In this document: one piece after another, positions 7,921 through 15,090 of the stretch
Layout: each line of letters starts with the position of its first letter
Numbering within the stretch: the stretch's first letter is position 1
NCBI GenBank assembly: GCA_910588595.1
Contig: CAJUQU010000006.1
Location: 1 to 34,393 of the forward strand
DNA: 34,393 nucleotides
Reading direction: 5' to 3'
DNA from: an uncultured Lachnospiraceae bacterium
GTDB lineage: Bacteria > Bacillota_A > Clostridia > Lachnospirales > Lachnospiraceae
Notes under the pieces: model-generated
The model's database searches: none
Seen by the model: only the letters and a program-made list of their open reading frames with translations
What the model was told of the DNA's origin: nothing
Program-made: the position numbers and the translations under genes

Positions 7921-9123
7921 CTACCGCTCCCTGCGCACCTGGAAGATGTAGAATTTAAGATAGTACGACTCATCAGCGCTCCACAGGATCGGGTGGTCCG
8001 GCGACTGTGTACGGTATTCCACCTGACGCAGACGGCAGTGAACACTCTTTGCCGCCTGTGCGATCGTCTGTGTAAAGAGATCATAGTCCATGAAATGTGA
8101 ACAGGAGCAAGTCGCCAGAAATCCTCCGTCCTTCACGAGTTTCATCCCGCGCATGTTGATCTCACGATAACCTTTTATGGCATTTTTTACAGAGTTTCTC
8201 GACTTCGTAAAAGCAGGCGGATCGAGGATCACCACATCGTACTGTTCACCTGCTTCCTCCAGCCTGGGCAGCAGGTCAAACACATCATCACACTGGAAGC
8301 GGACTATATCCTGAAGACGGTTCAAGGCGGCATTTCTGGCTGCCTGTTCGACTGCAGGCTCCGACGCGTCGACACCGAGAACACTCGCGGCTCCTGCGAT
8401 TCCTGCATTCAGCGCAAAGGATCCTGTGTGTGTAAAACAGTCGAGTACCCTCGCGCCCTTGCACAATCTCTGTATCGCGAGCCTGTTGTATTTCTGGTCA
8501 AGGAAAAATCCCGTTTTCTGTCCGTCCTTTACATCGACCAGATACCGGACACCGTTTTCTGTAATCTCTACATTCGTGTCAAACTCGTCACCGATAAATC
8601 CTTTATAGCGTTCCATGCCCTCCTGAAGCCTCACTTTCGCGTCACTTCTCTCATACACACCCCTGATGTGTACTCCTTCTTCACCTAGCACTTCCCGCAA
8701 ACATGATACGATATCCATCTTAAACCTGTCGATGCCAAGCGCAAGTGATTCCACCACCAACACATCCGAAAACTTGTCGATCACGATACCCGGCAGAAAA
8801 TCTGCCTCGCCAAATACTATGCGGCAGCTCGACGTGTCCACAGTCTTTTTGCGGTACTCCCACGCATCACGCACGCGCATCTTCAAAAAATCCCTGTCAA
8901 TCTGCTGCTGTTGATCGCGCGTCATCATGCGGATGCGTATCTTCGAATTTTGATTGATAAATCCTCGTCCCATCCTATATCCGTCAAAATCGTGCACCGC
9001 CACGATGTCACCATTATTGAACGTTCCCATGATCGAGCCGACTTCATTGTCATATACCCAAAGTCCGCCCGCTTTCAGACTTCTTCCCTCTCCCTTTTTC
9101 AATGTAACTACTGCTTCACTCAT
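7921..9123 (-). CDS. rlmI: Class I rRNA methyltransferase, RlmI family
   Basis: SAM-dependent methyltransferase of the RlmI/YccW family, which methylates a cytidine C5 in 23S rRNA in E. coli. An N-terminal PUA domain (LKAGGLWVYDNEV; GDIVAVHDFDGYRMGRGF) is followed by an EEHEH-like domain. The Rossmann core has VLDCFTHTGSFALNAG (SAM loop), GVDASEPAVEQAARN and the motif IV ILDPPAFTKS. Length 400 matches the family. AAGGAG lies nine bases before the ATG at 9123. It is transcribed alone, leftwards. The substrate site in this organism is assumed from the family. Confidence 0.9.
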   Translation of the reverse strand: MSEAVVTLKKGEGRSLKAGGLWVYDNEVGSIMGTFNNGDIVAVHDFDGYRMGRGFINQNSKIRIRMMTRDQQQQIDRDFLKMRVRDAWEYRKKTVDTSSCRIVFGEADFLPGIVIDKFSDVLVVESLALGIDRFKMDIVSCLREVLGEEGVHIRGVYERSDAKVRLQEGMERYKGFIGDEFDTNVEITENGVRYLVDVKDGQKTGFFLDQKYNRLAIQRLCKGARVLDCFTHTGSFALNAGIAGAASVLGVDASEPAVEQAARNAALNRLQDIVRFQCDDVFDLLPRLEEAGEQYDVVILDPPAFTKSRNSVKNAIKGYREINMRGMKLVKDGGFLATCSCSHFMDYDLFTQTIAQAAKSVHCRLRQVEYRTQSPDHPILWSADESYYLKFYIFQVRRER

Positions 9124-9214
9124 ATCTCTTTTCTCCTTAGAAATCCCTCGTCATTCCAAACCGACCACAACAGAATTATAATCCATTTTCATCATCCATG
9201 CAACAATTATGCTC

Positions 9215-9243
9215 CCTAGAGCATTTTTCAAACACGCTCTAGG
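9215..9243. repeat. MITE end reduced to a hairpin
   Basis: CCTAGAGC (9215-9222) and GCTCTAGG (9236-9243) flank ATTTTTCAAACAC, the terminal sequence of the MITE at 6795-7014. It looks like a single end left after internal deletion. Confidence 0.6.
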
Positions 9244-9260
9244 TCACTATGCTCTCTCAC

Positions 9261-9302
9261 GGACTTCGCAGCGCAGTGCAAAGTCCTGGACTGAACTGTT
9301 AC
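9261..9302 (+). repeat. Dispersed intergenic repeat, copy A
   Basis: A hairpin (GGACTTCGCA pairing with TGCAAAGTCC, one mismatch) followed by TGGACTGAACTGTTAC. The same unit recurs inverted at 16335-16376 and direct at 21319-21359, always between genes. Confidence 0.7.
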
Positions 9303-9331
9303 ACCCAATCCTCATTTCCAACAATTTCATA

Positions 9332-9360
9332 TTGACATCTAATATTTTGTGCATTATGAT
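9332..9360 (+). promoter_or_regulatory. Sigma-A promoter of the lrgAB-gntR operon
   Basis: TTGACA at 9332-9337 and TATGAT at 9355-9360 with 17 bases between them. Transcription would start near 9367, inside the palindrome at 9363-9377. Confidence 0.8.
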
Positions 9361-9362
9361 AT

Positions 9363-9377
9363 ACTGGTACTACCAGT
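9363..9377. promoter_or_regulatory. Palindromic FCD/GntR-type operator
   Basis: ACTGGTA-C-TACCAGT is a perfect 7+1+7 palindrome directly after the -10 box. It has the TGGT...ACCA core seen in operators of FadR, PdhR and LldR-type regulators. Binding here would block initiation. The likely ligand-responsive partner is the FCD-type regulator at 10518. A small GC hairpin (GCGTGC 9405-9410, GCACGC 9415-9420) lies further down, just before the lrgA ribosome site. Confidence 0.75.
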
Positions 9378-9432
9378 TGAGAAGAAAATTTGATTGATTG
9401 TTATGCGTGCCAACGCACGCAGGGGGATAAAA

Positions 9433-9813
9433 ATGAAATATCTGAGACAATTTTGCATTATCCTGTTCGTATCTTTTCTCGGAGAACTGCTCCATATCCT
9501 GCTGCCGCTCCCTATTCCGGCGAGCGTTTATGGCCTGGTCCTGATGCTTGCGGCGCTCTGCACAGGAATCCTAAAACTCGCACATGTCAGGGAGACTGCC
9601 AACTTCCTGATCGAGATCATGCCAGTCATGTTCATTCCTGCAGCTGTCGGACTTCTCGAATCGTGGTCTGCCCTGCAGTCTATCTGGATACCCGTTGTCG
9701 TCATCACCGTACTGACTACGATCTTTGTCATGGCTGTGACAGGTCAGGTCACGCAGTGCATGATCCGAAGAAATCATCACCAAAAGGAACAAAAGGAGGC
9801 TGGCAACAAATGA
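9433..9813 (+). CDS. lrgA: LrgA/CidA-family membrane protein
   Basis: Small holin-like membrane protein of about 126 residues with four predicted hydrophobic segments. It starts KYLRQFCIILFVSFLGELLH, and the family signature PIPASVYGLVLML follows. LrgA/CidA proteins act with LrgB. They were first linked to murein hydrolase control; in Bacillus (PftAB) and Streptococcus mutans the pair takes up pyruvate. The ATG at 9433 is chosen over 9394 because AGGGGG is directly upstream. The stop overlaps the lrgB start (ATGA), implying translational coupling. Confidence 0.9.
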   Translation: MKYLRQFCIILFVSFLGELLHILLPLPIPASVYGLVLMLAALCTGILKLAHVRETANFLIEIMPVMFIPAAVGLLESWSALQSIWIPVVVITVLTTIFVMAVTGQVTQCMIRRNHHQKEQKEAGNK

Positions 9814-10502
9814 ACTCTTATCTGATCGACTCCGTTTTTTTCGGAGCGGTGATCAGTCTTGCCGCATATGAGGCAGGACTTTTGATCAAGCGGAAATTCA
9901 GGCTGGCGATTCTCAATCCGCTGCTGATCGCCACCGTCTGCGTCATGGCAGCGCTGACACTCTTAAAAATAGAATACAAACATTACAATGAAGGAGCAAA
10001 ATACATCAGCTATCTGCTGACGCCTGCCACCGTCTGCCTGGCTGTCCCGCTGTATCAACAGCTTGAACTGCTGCGAAGGAACCTCAAAGCCGTTGCCGTC
10101 GGGATCACCTCCGGCGTACTCGCAAGTCTTGCCAGTGTTTTTTTGTTGGCAAAATTGTTTTCCCTGACCCACGAGCAGTATGTGACTCTGCTCCCCAAAT
10201 CCATCACCACCGCGATCGGAATGGGCGTATCAGAGGAACTAGGCGGCATCTCGACGATCACGGTCGCCGTCATCATCGTCACGGGGATCCTCGGAAATGT
10301 GATCGCCGAGATCGTGTGCAGGCTATTTCGGATCGAGGAACCGATCGCAAAAGGTCTGGCACTCGGTACGGCCTCCCATGCGATCGGTACGGCAAAGGCG
10401 ATGGAGCTGGGAGAGGTCGAGGGCGCGATGAGCAGTCTGGCAATTGCTGTCGCCGGACTGCTGACCGTCGGGGGTGCCTCCCTTTTTGCAAATCTGATGT
10501 AA
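9810..10502 (+). CDS. lrgB: LrgB-family membrane protein
   Basis: 230-residue polytopic membrane protein, partner of the LrgA protein encoded just before it. Family hallmarks are LLTPATVCLAVPLYQQ, the glycine-rich PKSITTAIGMGVSEELGG and GTASHAIGTAKAMELGEVEGAMSSLA near the end. The start ATG at 9810 overlaps the lrgA stop and has AAAAGGAGG (9791-9799) upstream, so the longer open frame before it is not used. With LrgA it probably forms a pyruvate or small-acid transporter, or controls autolysis. The adjacent FCD-domain regulator favours the metabolite role. Confidence 0.92.
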   Translation: MNSYLIDSVFFGAVISLAAYEAGLLIKRKFRLAILNPLLIATVCVMAALTLLKIEYKHYNEGAKYISYLLTPATVCLAVPLYQQLELLRRNLKAVAVGITSGVLASLASVFLLAKLFSLTHEQYVTLLPKSITTAIGMGVSEELGGISTITVAVIIVTGILGNVIAEIVCRLFRIEEPIAKGLALGTASHAIGTAKAMELGEVEGAMSSLAIAVAGLLTVGGASLFANLM

Positions 10503-10517
10503 ACGGGGAAATCGCAC

Positions 10518-11174
10518 ATGAATGGAACAAAAGTATATTTTCTGGTAATTGAATACATTAAAACGCTTGTCCAACAAGGTACTCTCTCCTTCGGCGGCAG
10601 GCTTCCCTCCGAACGGCAGCTGATGACAACTCTGGGACTCAGCAGGAATTCCATACGCGAAGCCCTGCGGAGCTTGGAAAACATGGGAATCATCGAGAGC
10701 CGGCACGGAAAGGGAAATTTTCTCGTGAACCATATCGACCAGAGTCTGGACAGCATTTTTTCCCTGCTTCTGTTCATGAACGAATGCAGCTCACAGGAGG
10801 TAAGCGAACTCAGAAGGAGCATTGAAATCGGTGCATATCTGCTTGCGGTAAATCAGGCAGACGACACCGCGATCCAAGCGCTTGCCCTTTCTCTTGACCG
10901 TCTGAAAAACAGCAGTGTCAAAGATCGCGCTCAGATGGACAAACAGTTTCATGACACTCTGATCAATATTTCCGGAAACCGTCTGATGAAACTGTTAAAC
11001 AACACCTTATCCCAGCCATTTGAAAATGTCATCCAGCAAACACAAACGCAGATCCCAGCAAGTCAATGGGATGCACTTCTTGCTTATCACACACGCATCT
11101 GCGAATGCCTGCTGGCACGTGATAAGGCAGCTGGCATCAATGCTATCATGGAACATTACGACTGTATCAGATAG
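10518..11174 (+). CDS. GntR-family regulator, FCD (FadR/PdhR-like) type
   Basis: 218-residue repressor-type transcription factor. The N-terminal winged helix has GRLPSERQLMTTLGLSRNSIREALRSLENMGIIESRHGKGNFL, and the C-terminal FCD domain (from about residue 75) has ELRRSIEIGAYLLA, DKQFHDTLINISGN and a later His (YHTRICECL). Asp/His residues of this kind bind a metal that coordinates organic acids in the family. It is the third gene of the lrgAB operon, 15 bases after lrgB with GGGG upstream. It probably controls its own operon through the palindrome at 9363-9377. Pyruvate or lactate as ligand is inference. Confidence 0.9.
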   Translation: MNGTKVYFLVIEYIKTLVQQGTLSFGGRLPSERQLMTTLGLSRNSIREALRSLENMGIIESRHGKGNFLVNHIDQSLDSIFSLLLFMNECSSQEVSELRRSIEIGAYLLAVNQADDTAIQALALSLDRLKNSSVKDRAQMDKQFHDTLINISGNRLMKLLNNTLSQPFENVIQQTQTQIPASQWDALLAYHTRICECLLARDKAAGINAIMEHYDCIR

Positions 11175-11302
11175 ACTTGTACCATAAAACTTTTCGGCAC
11201 CAGCCGGCAGATCGTGTTGAAGATCTGCTTCTGGATCCTGGTCCCATCATGCAGCTCCTTTGCCGGAATCTCGTGTACAATACCGGTGATCAATGTCCGC
11301 TT
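11156..11302 (-). pseudogene. In-frame protein-like remnant after the ArsC-like gene
   Basis: Past the TAG of the ArsC-like gene the same frame stays open for 48 codons and reads like protein (GIVHEIPAKELHDGTRIQKQ, then CRLVPKSFMVQ). It has no start or ribosome site of its own and overlaps the end of the GntR gene. Possible leftover of a deleted neighbour; family not recognised. Confidence 0.25.
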
Positions 11303-11665
11303 CTACTCTGTACCCAGCAGCTGCTCCCACTGCTCCTGATCAAATCCTGGGCAGACGCCGTTTTCTGTGACCAGCAGGGGACGCTTCACCAGCATCCCGT
11401 CTGTGGACAGCAGCTGGTACTGCTCCTCCTCGCTCATCGCGGGGAGCTTGTCCTTGAGTTTCAATTCTTTATACAGATTGCCGCTAGTGTTAAAAAAGCG
11501 TTTGAGCGGCAGTCCGCTCTTTTCATGCCACTGCCTTAACTCCGCCGCAGATGGATTTTCTTCCCTGATGGGGCGAACCTGCACCTCGGTTCCTTTTTCC
11601 GCCACCCACTTTAGCGCCTTTTTGCAGGTTGTACATTTCTCATAACATAATATCACTGGTTCCAT
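11303..11665 (-). CDS. ArsC/Spx-family thioredoxin-fold protein
   Basis: 120-residue protein of the arsenate reductase-like family (YffB/Spx group). The redox site CTTCKKALKWVAEKG is at residues 10-24, and the conserved RPLLVTENGV-type loop with KRP before it is near residues 95-105. True arsenate reductases and Spx regulators share this fold, and sequence alone does not tell which role applies. The RNA polymerase-binding features of Spx are not evident. GAGGAG precedes the ATG at 11665, and a promoter lies at 11705-11734. It is transcribed alone. Confidence 0.85.
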   Translation of the reverse strand: MEPVILCYEKCTTCKKALKWVAEKGTEVQVRPIREENPSAAELRQWHEKSGLPLKRFFNTSGNLYKELKLKDKLPAMSEEEQYQLLSTDGMLVKRPLLVTENGVCPGFDQEQWEQLLGTE

Positions 11666-11704
11666 GACATACTCCTCTTCACATTTGAAATTTTTGATAT
11701 TTCC

Positions 11705-11734
11705 ATTCTACCACTGTTCTCAGATTCTGTCTAA
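11705..11734 (-). promoter_or_regulatory. Promoter of the ArsC-like gene
   Basis: On the minus strand, TTAGAC (11729-11734) and TAGAAT (11705-11710) are separated by 18 bases. The start codon is 40 bases downstream. Confidence 0.55.
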
Positions 11735-11893
11735 TCATTCTGCTATACTGTTCACGCCCCAACTTATTTCGGCAGCATTATAAACATTGAAGGCGTAAAC
11801 AGCAAGCATTTTGGTGCATGTTTTTCACTACTTTAATGGCACTTGAACAGTAACGCCATACTCGCCGTGCACAGGCATGCGTCTACGCCCGAC

Positions 11894-11922
11894 TTGGCAA
11901 ACACTGTTATTTCTGTTATAAT
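11894..11922 (+). promoter_or_regulatory. Promoter of the MATE leader transcript
   Basis: TTGGCA (11894-11899) and TATAAT (11917-11922) with a 17-base spacer. The transcript would begin near 11930 and run through the leader peptide and terminator into the MATE gene. Confidence 0.75.
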
Positions 11923-12011
11923 CATCCCATATGGTCACTGTAAGGTCATGACACAAAACAAAAAAGTCTGGCTCTGCTGTGATTGCACACAACACGAACG
12001 GAGGGATCACA

Positions 12012-12050
12012 ATGGTACATGCAGATGTTCTCAGCCTATTGGGAGAATAG
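12012..12050 (+). CDS. 12-residue leader peptide of the MATE gene
   Basis: A short frame encoding MVHADVLSLLGE, with GGAGGG (12000-12005) exactly six bases before its ATG. The last codons and the stop (GGA GAA TAG) form the left arm of the terminator at 12042-12070. A ribosome paused near the end of this frame would keep the terminator from forming. This is the layout of ribosome-mediated attenuators in front of antibiotic-resistance and efflux genes. Too short to judge by conservation here. Confidence 0.6.
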   Translation: MVHADVLSLLGE

Positions 12051-12076
12051 GATGAACAGACATATTCTCCTTTTTT
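12042..12076 (+). terminator. Intrinsic terminator in the MATE leader
   Basis: GGAGAATA (12042-12049) pairs perfectly with TATTCTCC (12063-12070), followed by six T. An alternative 5-bp pairing of TTCTC (12028-12032) with GAGAA (12043-12047) would consume the left arm, a possible antiterminator. It sits between the promoter and the MATE start codon 39 bases further on. Confidence 0.8.
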
Positions 12077-12114
12077 AACCTGTATTCATATACTTTAGGA
12101 AAGAGAGAATAACA

Positions 12115-13440
12115 ATGAATTTAATTCAATATAAAACGGATTGTCGTGATATACACCGGATGGCATACCCCATCCTGCTCAATTATGTGCTGTCGAGCGT
12201 ATTTGAATTGTTGGACAAGGCGATCGTCGGACATTACTCGGTGCGGGGATTTGCGGTTGTGGGCATCGCAGCCTCCTTCACATTTGCCATAACGGGTGCG
12301 CTCGGGATCTTGTCGGCAGCCTTCAACATCGTTGCTGCGGGGGAGAGAGGCAGTTGTAATGAACCAAAGTTCGAGTCCGCTTTTGCCGTGAGCAAATCTC
12401 TGGCACTCCTCATCGGTACTGTTTTCTTCGCGCTGAGTCTCCTGGGGGGACGCTTTTTCTTCCGTCATGTGTATGGGATCCGGGGGGACGACCTGTCAGA
12501 ATTGCTGTCGTACTTCTATCCGGCAGCATTTACCGTCATCCAGAATATGCTGATCTTTCAGTACTCCGCGTACTTTCGCAACCGGCTGAACACCAGGATT
12601 ACACTCTACAGCACGATCGTCTCCACAGGCGTAAACCTGTTTTTCGATTATTCGCTTGTTTACGGCTTCTTCGGTATGCCGTGTCTTGGGACTGCCGGCG
12701 CTGCCTGGGGAAGCGTGATCGGATTGGCTGCCGGGCTGCTGGTGTATCAACTCACATACTACCGCACAGGGCTGCCGGTTAAACCGGCTCTAGGGCACAC
12801 TGCAAAGGAAGCTGCGGGCAAGATCCTGCGCCTGTACCCTTCACTTTTCGGGCAGGAAATGCTGGAAAGCACGATCTTTGCGTGTATCGTTTCAGCTGTG
12901 GTCGCAAGGCTTGGCACGGAACAGATGGCGGTGTACAATCTGCTCGACACGGCAGGCAGTGCCATCGGGCTCCCGGTGTACGCTTACGCGGCAGCCACAC
13001 AGACCTATTCATTGCAGAGCCGCTCTGCCGGGAATATGCGCGCTGTCAGACGTTATCTGAAAAGCGGGCTGTTTCTGACATCGCTTGTGATCGGTCTTCT
13101 CTGTATTTTTTGCCGCATTTTTGACCGACCGCTGCTGCAGCTGATCGTGACAGACGATCATATCATACAACAGGCGCAGCAGCTGCTGGGACCTGCTTTC
13201 CTGCTGCAGTTTGCCAGGATCCCTTACCAGATCTACATGAATTATCTGCAGGGCATCGGCAGGGAAAAATATGTGCTGATCGGCACTGCCGCCGGAACCG
13301 CCTGCGCAGGCATCGGTGTCATCATCGCCGGAAATGCCGCCGGGCTGACAGGACTTTATCTGGTTATGGCTGCAGAACTTTGCATACTTGGAACCTGTTA
13401 CATATTCCGGGTGCGCAAAAGCCTACTCACCCCCCGGTAG
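12115..13440 (+). CDS. MATE-family multidrug/metabolite efflux transporter
   Basis: 441-residue integral membrane antiporter of the MATE family, about 12 transmembrane helices, probably Na+ or H+ driven. Visible family traits are the opening helix (MAYPILLNYVLSSVFELLDKAIVGH), the GTAGAAWGSVIGLAAGLLVY segment at the end of the first half, and FGQEMLESTIFACIVSAVVARLGTEQMAVYN at the start of the second half. AGAGAG precedes the ATG. It is expressed behind an attenuating leader (11894-12076), which suggests induction by a compound that slows ribosomes. The substrate is unknown. Confidence 0.9.
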   Translation: MNLIQYKTDCRDIHRMAYPILLNYVLSSVFELLDKAIVGHYSVRGFAVVGIAASFTFAITGALGILSAAFNIVAAGERGSCNEPKFESAFAVSKSLALLIGTVFFALSLLGGRFFFRHVYGIRGDDLSELLSYFYPAAFTVIQNMLIFQYSAYFRNRLNTRITLYSTIVSTGVNLFFDYSLVYGFFGMPCLGTAGAAWGSVIGLAAGLLVYQLTYYRTGLPVKPALGHTAKEAAGKILRLYPSLFGQEMLESTIFACIVSAVVARLGTEQMAVYNLLDTAGSAIGLPVYAYAAATQTYSLQSRSAGNMRAVRRYLKSGLFLTSLVIGLLCIFCRIFDRPLLQLIVTDDHIIQQAQQLLGPAFLLQFARIPYQIYMNYLQGIGREKYVLIGTAAGTACAGIGVIIAGNAAGLTGLYLVMAAELCILGTCYIFRVRKSLLTPR

Positions 13441-13449
13441 TTCCGATCA

Positions 13450-13477
13450 TTGACAAACCATAACGGAATGCTATAAT
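13450..13477 (+). promoter_or_regulatory. Promoter of the secreted-protein gene
   Basis: TTGACA (13450-13455) and TATAAT (13472-13477) with a 16-base spacer. The leader contains a possible stem, CTGCTTTT (13507-13514) with AAAAGCAG (13538-13545), just before the ribosome site GGAGG at 13552-13556. Confidence 0.75.
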
Positions 13478-13560
13478 TAAGACAACAGATCAATCTAAAT
13501 CACTTTCTGCTTTTTACCAGCAGGCATAAAGAACATTAAAAGCAGAGAAACGGAGGAACA

Positions 13561-15036
13561 ATGAAGAAAAAACTACTGATCACAGCGCTGGCTGTCATGC
13601 TCCTAGGAAGCAGCTTTCCTGTATATGCTGCTCCGGAGTGCATGGCCGACGGCAACATTTTTGATGCAGAATGGTATCTGGATCAAAATCCTGATATCGC
13701 TGCTGTGTTTCCGGCAGATGTGTCTGCGGAAGTACTCTACCAGCACTATATCGCATACGGAGCCCAAGAAGGCAGGGCACCCTATAATGCAGCTGCCTTT
13801 GATCCTGCAAACATACTGCCGGATCCGGGTACGTCAAACAACGTTCCCAACACTACAATACCATCGAATCTTTTACCTGCAGTCTCCCGCAACAGGGATA
13901 TGCAGAACTATAGCTACAATTGGGCAAATACGATCAAATCCTACCTGTACGAAAACCAAACCGGCGCTCTCACGCGTGTAGAGTTTATCAACGGTCAGAT
14001 TGTGGTGGAAGACTATGACAGTGATTTCTACCTGCGCTCAAACCGCACGATTCCGATGGAGCTATCTATATGGGGCGGCTTTTATGCCGGGGACAAATAC
14101 AATTTTGTGGTCTTTGGGCAGGAAAATCCCTCTCAGGACAACGGCAAAGAGGTCATCCGTGTAGTGAAATATTCCAAGGACTGGAAGCGTCTGGGGCAGA
14201 CAAGCCTTCGCGGCGCCAATACTACCGTACCGTTTGCCGCAGGTACGGTGCGGTGCGCTGAATACGGTGATTACCTATATATCCGTACATGTCATGAAAT
14301 GTATGCATCTTCACGCGACGGAAGGAATCATCAGGCAAATATGACGCTAGCCGTGCGCCAGAGTGACATGGCACTTACCGATTCCTACCACATTGTCATG
14401 AACAGCAGCGTCGGTTATGTCAGCCATTCCTTCAACCAGTTCGTCCTCATCGACCAGAACAAAAACATTGTCACCCTCGACCACGGTGATGCCTATCCGC
14501 GCAGTCTCGTACTGATGCGCTATAAAGGTGCCAAAGGCGGCAGCGACAAATTCAGCGGAGGTGTTGAGAACAGTACATTAGTTGCTTTCCCCGGGACAAT
14601 AGGCGACAACTACACAGGTGCATCCGTCGGCGGTTTTGCCGAGACTGCAAACGGTTTCATAACTTCATTTAACTACGATGGCGGAAACCATGGTACGCGC
14701 GAGATCTACATCGGATATACCAGTAAAGCAGGTCTGAACTCCACAGTGACCAGGATTACAGAATCTGCCGGGATGCAGACACCGATCGTGGTTCCGACAG
14801 GACTTGACGGCGGGTACCTCATGTGGACAGACGCAGTGGGTACTTTCTATTACACCAGATATGCAGACGGCGGCACGATCGGCGCGATCGCCACGGCTGA
14901 CGCAGCTTTGTCCGACTGTCAGCCCATCGTTCATAACGGGGAAGTTGTATGGTATGTTACCGACAATTCGATCCCAACATTTTACAGGCTAGATGCCTCT
15001 ACCATGATCACTAAGACGACAGCAAACGGATTGTAA
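13561..15036 (+). CDS. Secreted protein with beta-propeller-like body
   Basis: 491 residues with a clear signal peptide (KKKLLITALAVMLLGSSFPVYA, cleavage after about residue 23). Residues 33-76 contain FDAEWYLDQNPDIAAVFPA and LYQHYIAYGAQEGRAPYN, a short helical unit common in secreted Clostridia proteins (the Y-L-x-x-N-P-D ... H-Y-x-x-x-G-x-x-E-G-R pattern). The rest is rich in beta-strand sequence with repeated GG, DG and aromatic positions, suggesting a propeller-like domain. No catalytic motif is apparent. It is a single-gene unit with its own promoter and a shared terminator. Function unknown; surface binding or carbohydrate interaction is only a guess. Confidence 0.8.
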   Translation: MKKKLLITALAVMLLGSSFPVYAAPECMADGNIFDAEWYLDQNPDIAAVFPADVSAEVLYQHYIAYGAQEGRAPYNAAAFDPANILPDPGTSNNVPNTTIPSNLLPAVSRNRDMQNYSYNWANTIKSYLYENQTGALTRVEFINGQIVVEDYDSDFYLRSNRTIPMELSIWGGFYAGDKYNFVVFGQENPSQDNGKEVIRVVKYSKDWKRLGQTSLRGANTTVPFAAGTVRCAEYGDYLYIRTCHEMYASSRDGRNHQANMTLAVRQSDMALTDSYHIVMNSSVGYVSHSFNQFVLIDQNKNIVTLDHGDAYPRSLVLMRYKGAKGGSDKFSGGVENSTLVAFPGTIGDNYTGASVGGFAETANGFITSFNYDGGNHGTREIYIGYTSKAGLNSTVTRITESAGMQTPIVVPTGLDGGYLMWTDAVGTFYYTRYADGGTIGAIATADAALSDCQPIVHNGEVVWYVTDNSIPTFYRLDASTMITKTTANGL

Positions 15037-15040
15037 TAAA

Positions 15041-15075
15041 AGAACCCATTGACTGGACGACAGCCAATGGGTTCT
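15041..15075. terminator. Bidirectional terminator between convergent genes
   Basis: AGAACCCATTG (15041-15051) pairs with CAATGGGTTCT (15065-15075), an 11-bp stem between the secreted-protein gene (+) and pfkA (-). T-rich sequence follows on both strands. Confidence 0.8.
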
Positions 15076-15090
15076 TCCATTTTATATTTT

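Noticed and set aside
9390..9809. Long open frame upstream of lrgB, in a different frame from lrgA
   Set aside because: It overlaps lrgA entirely, has low-complexity Arg/Cys-rich content, and the true lrgB start at 9810 has its own ribosome site and couples to the lrgA stop.
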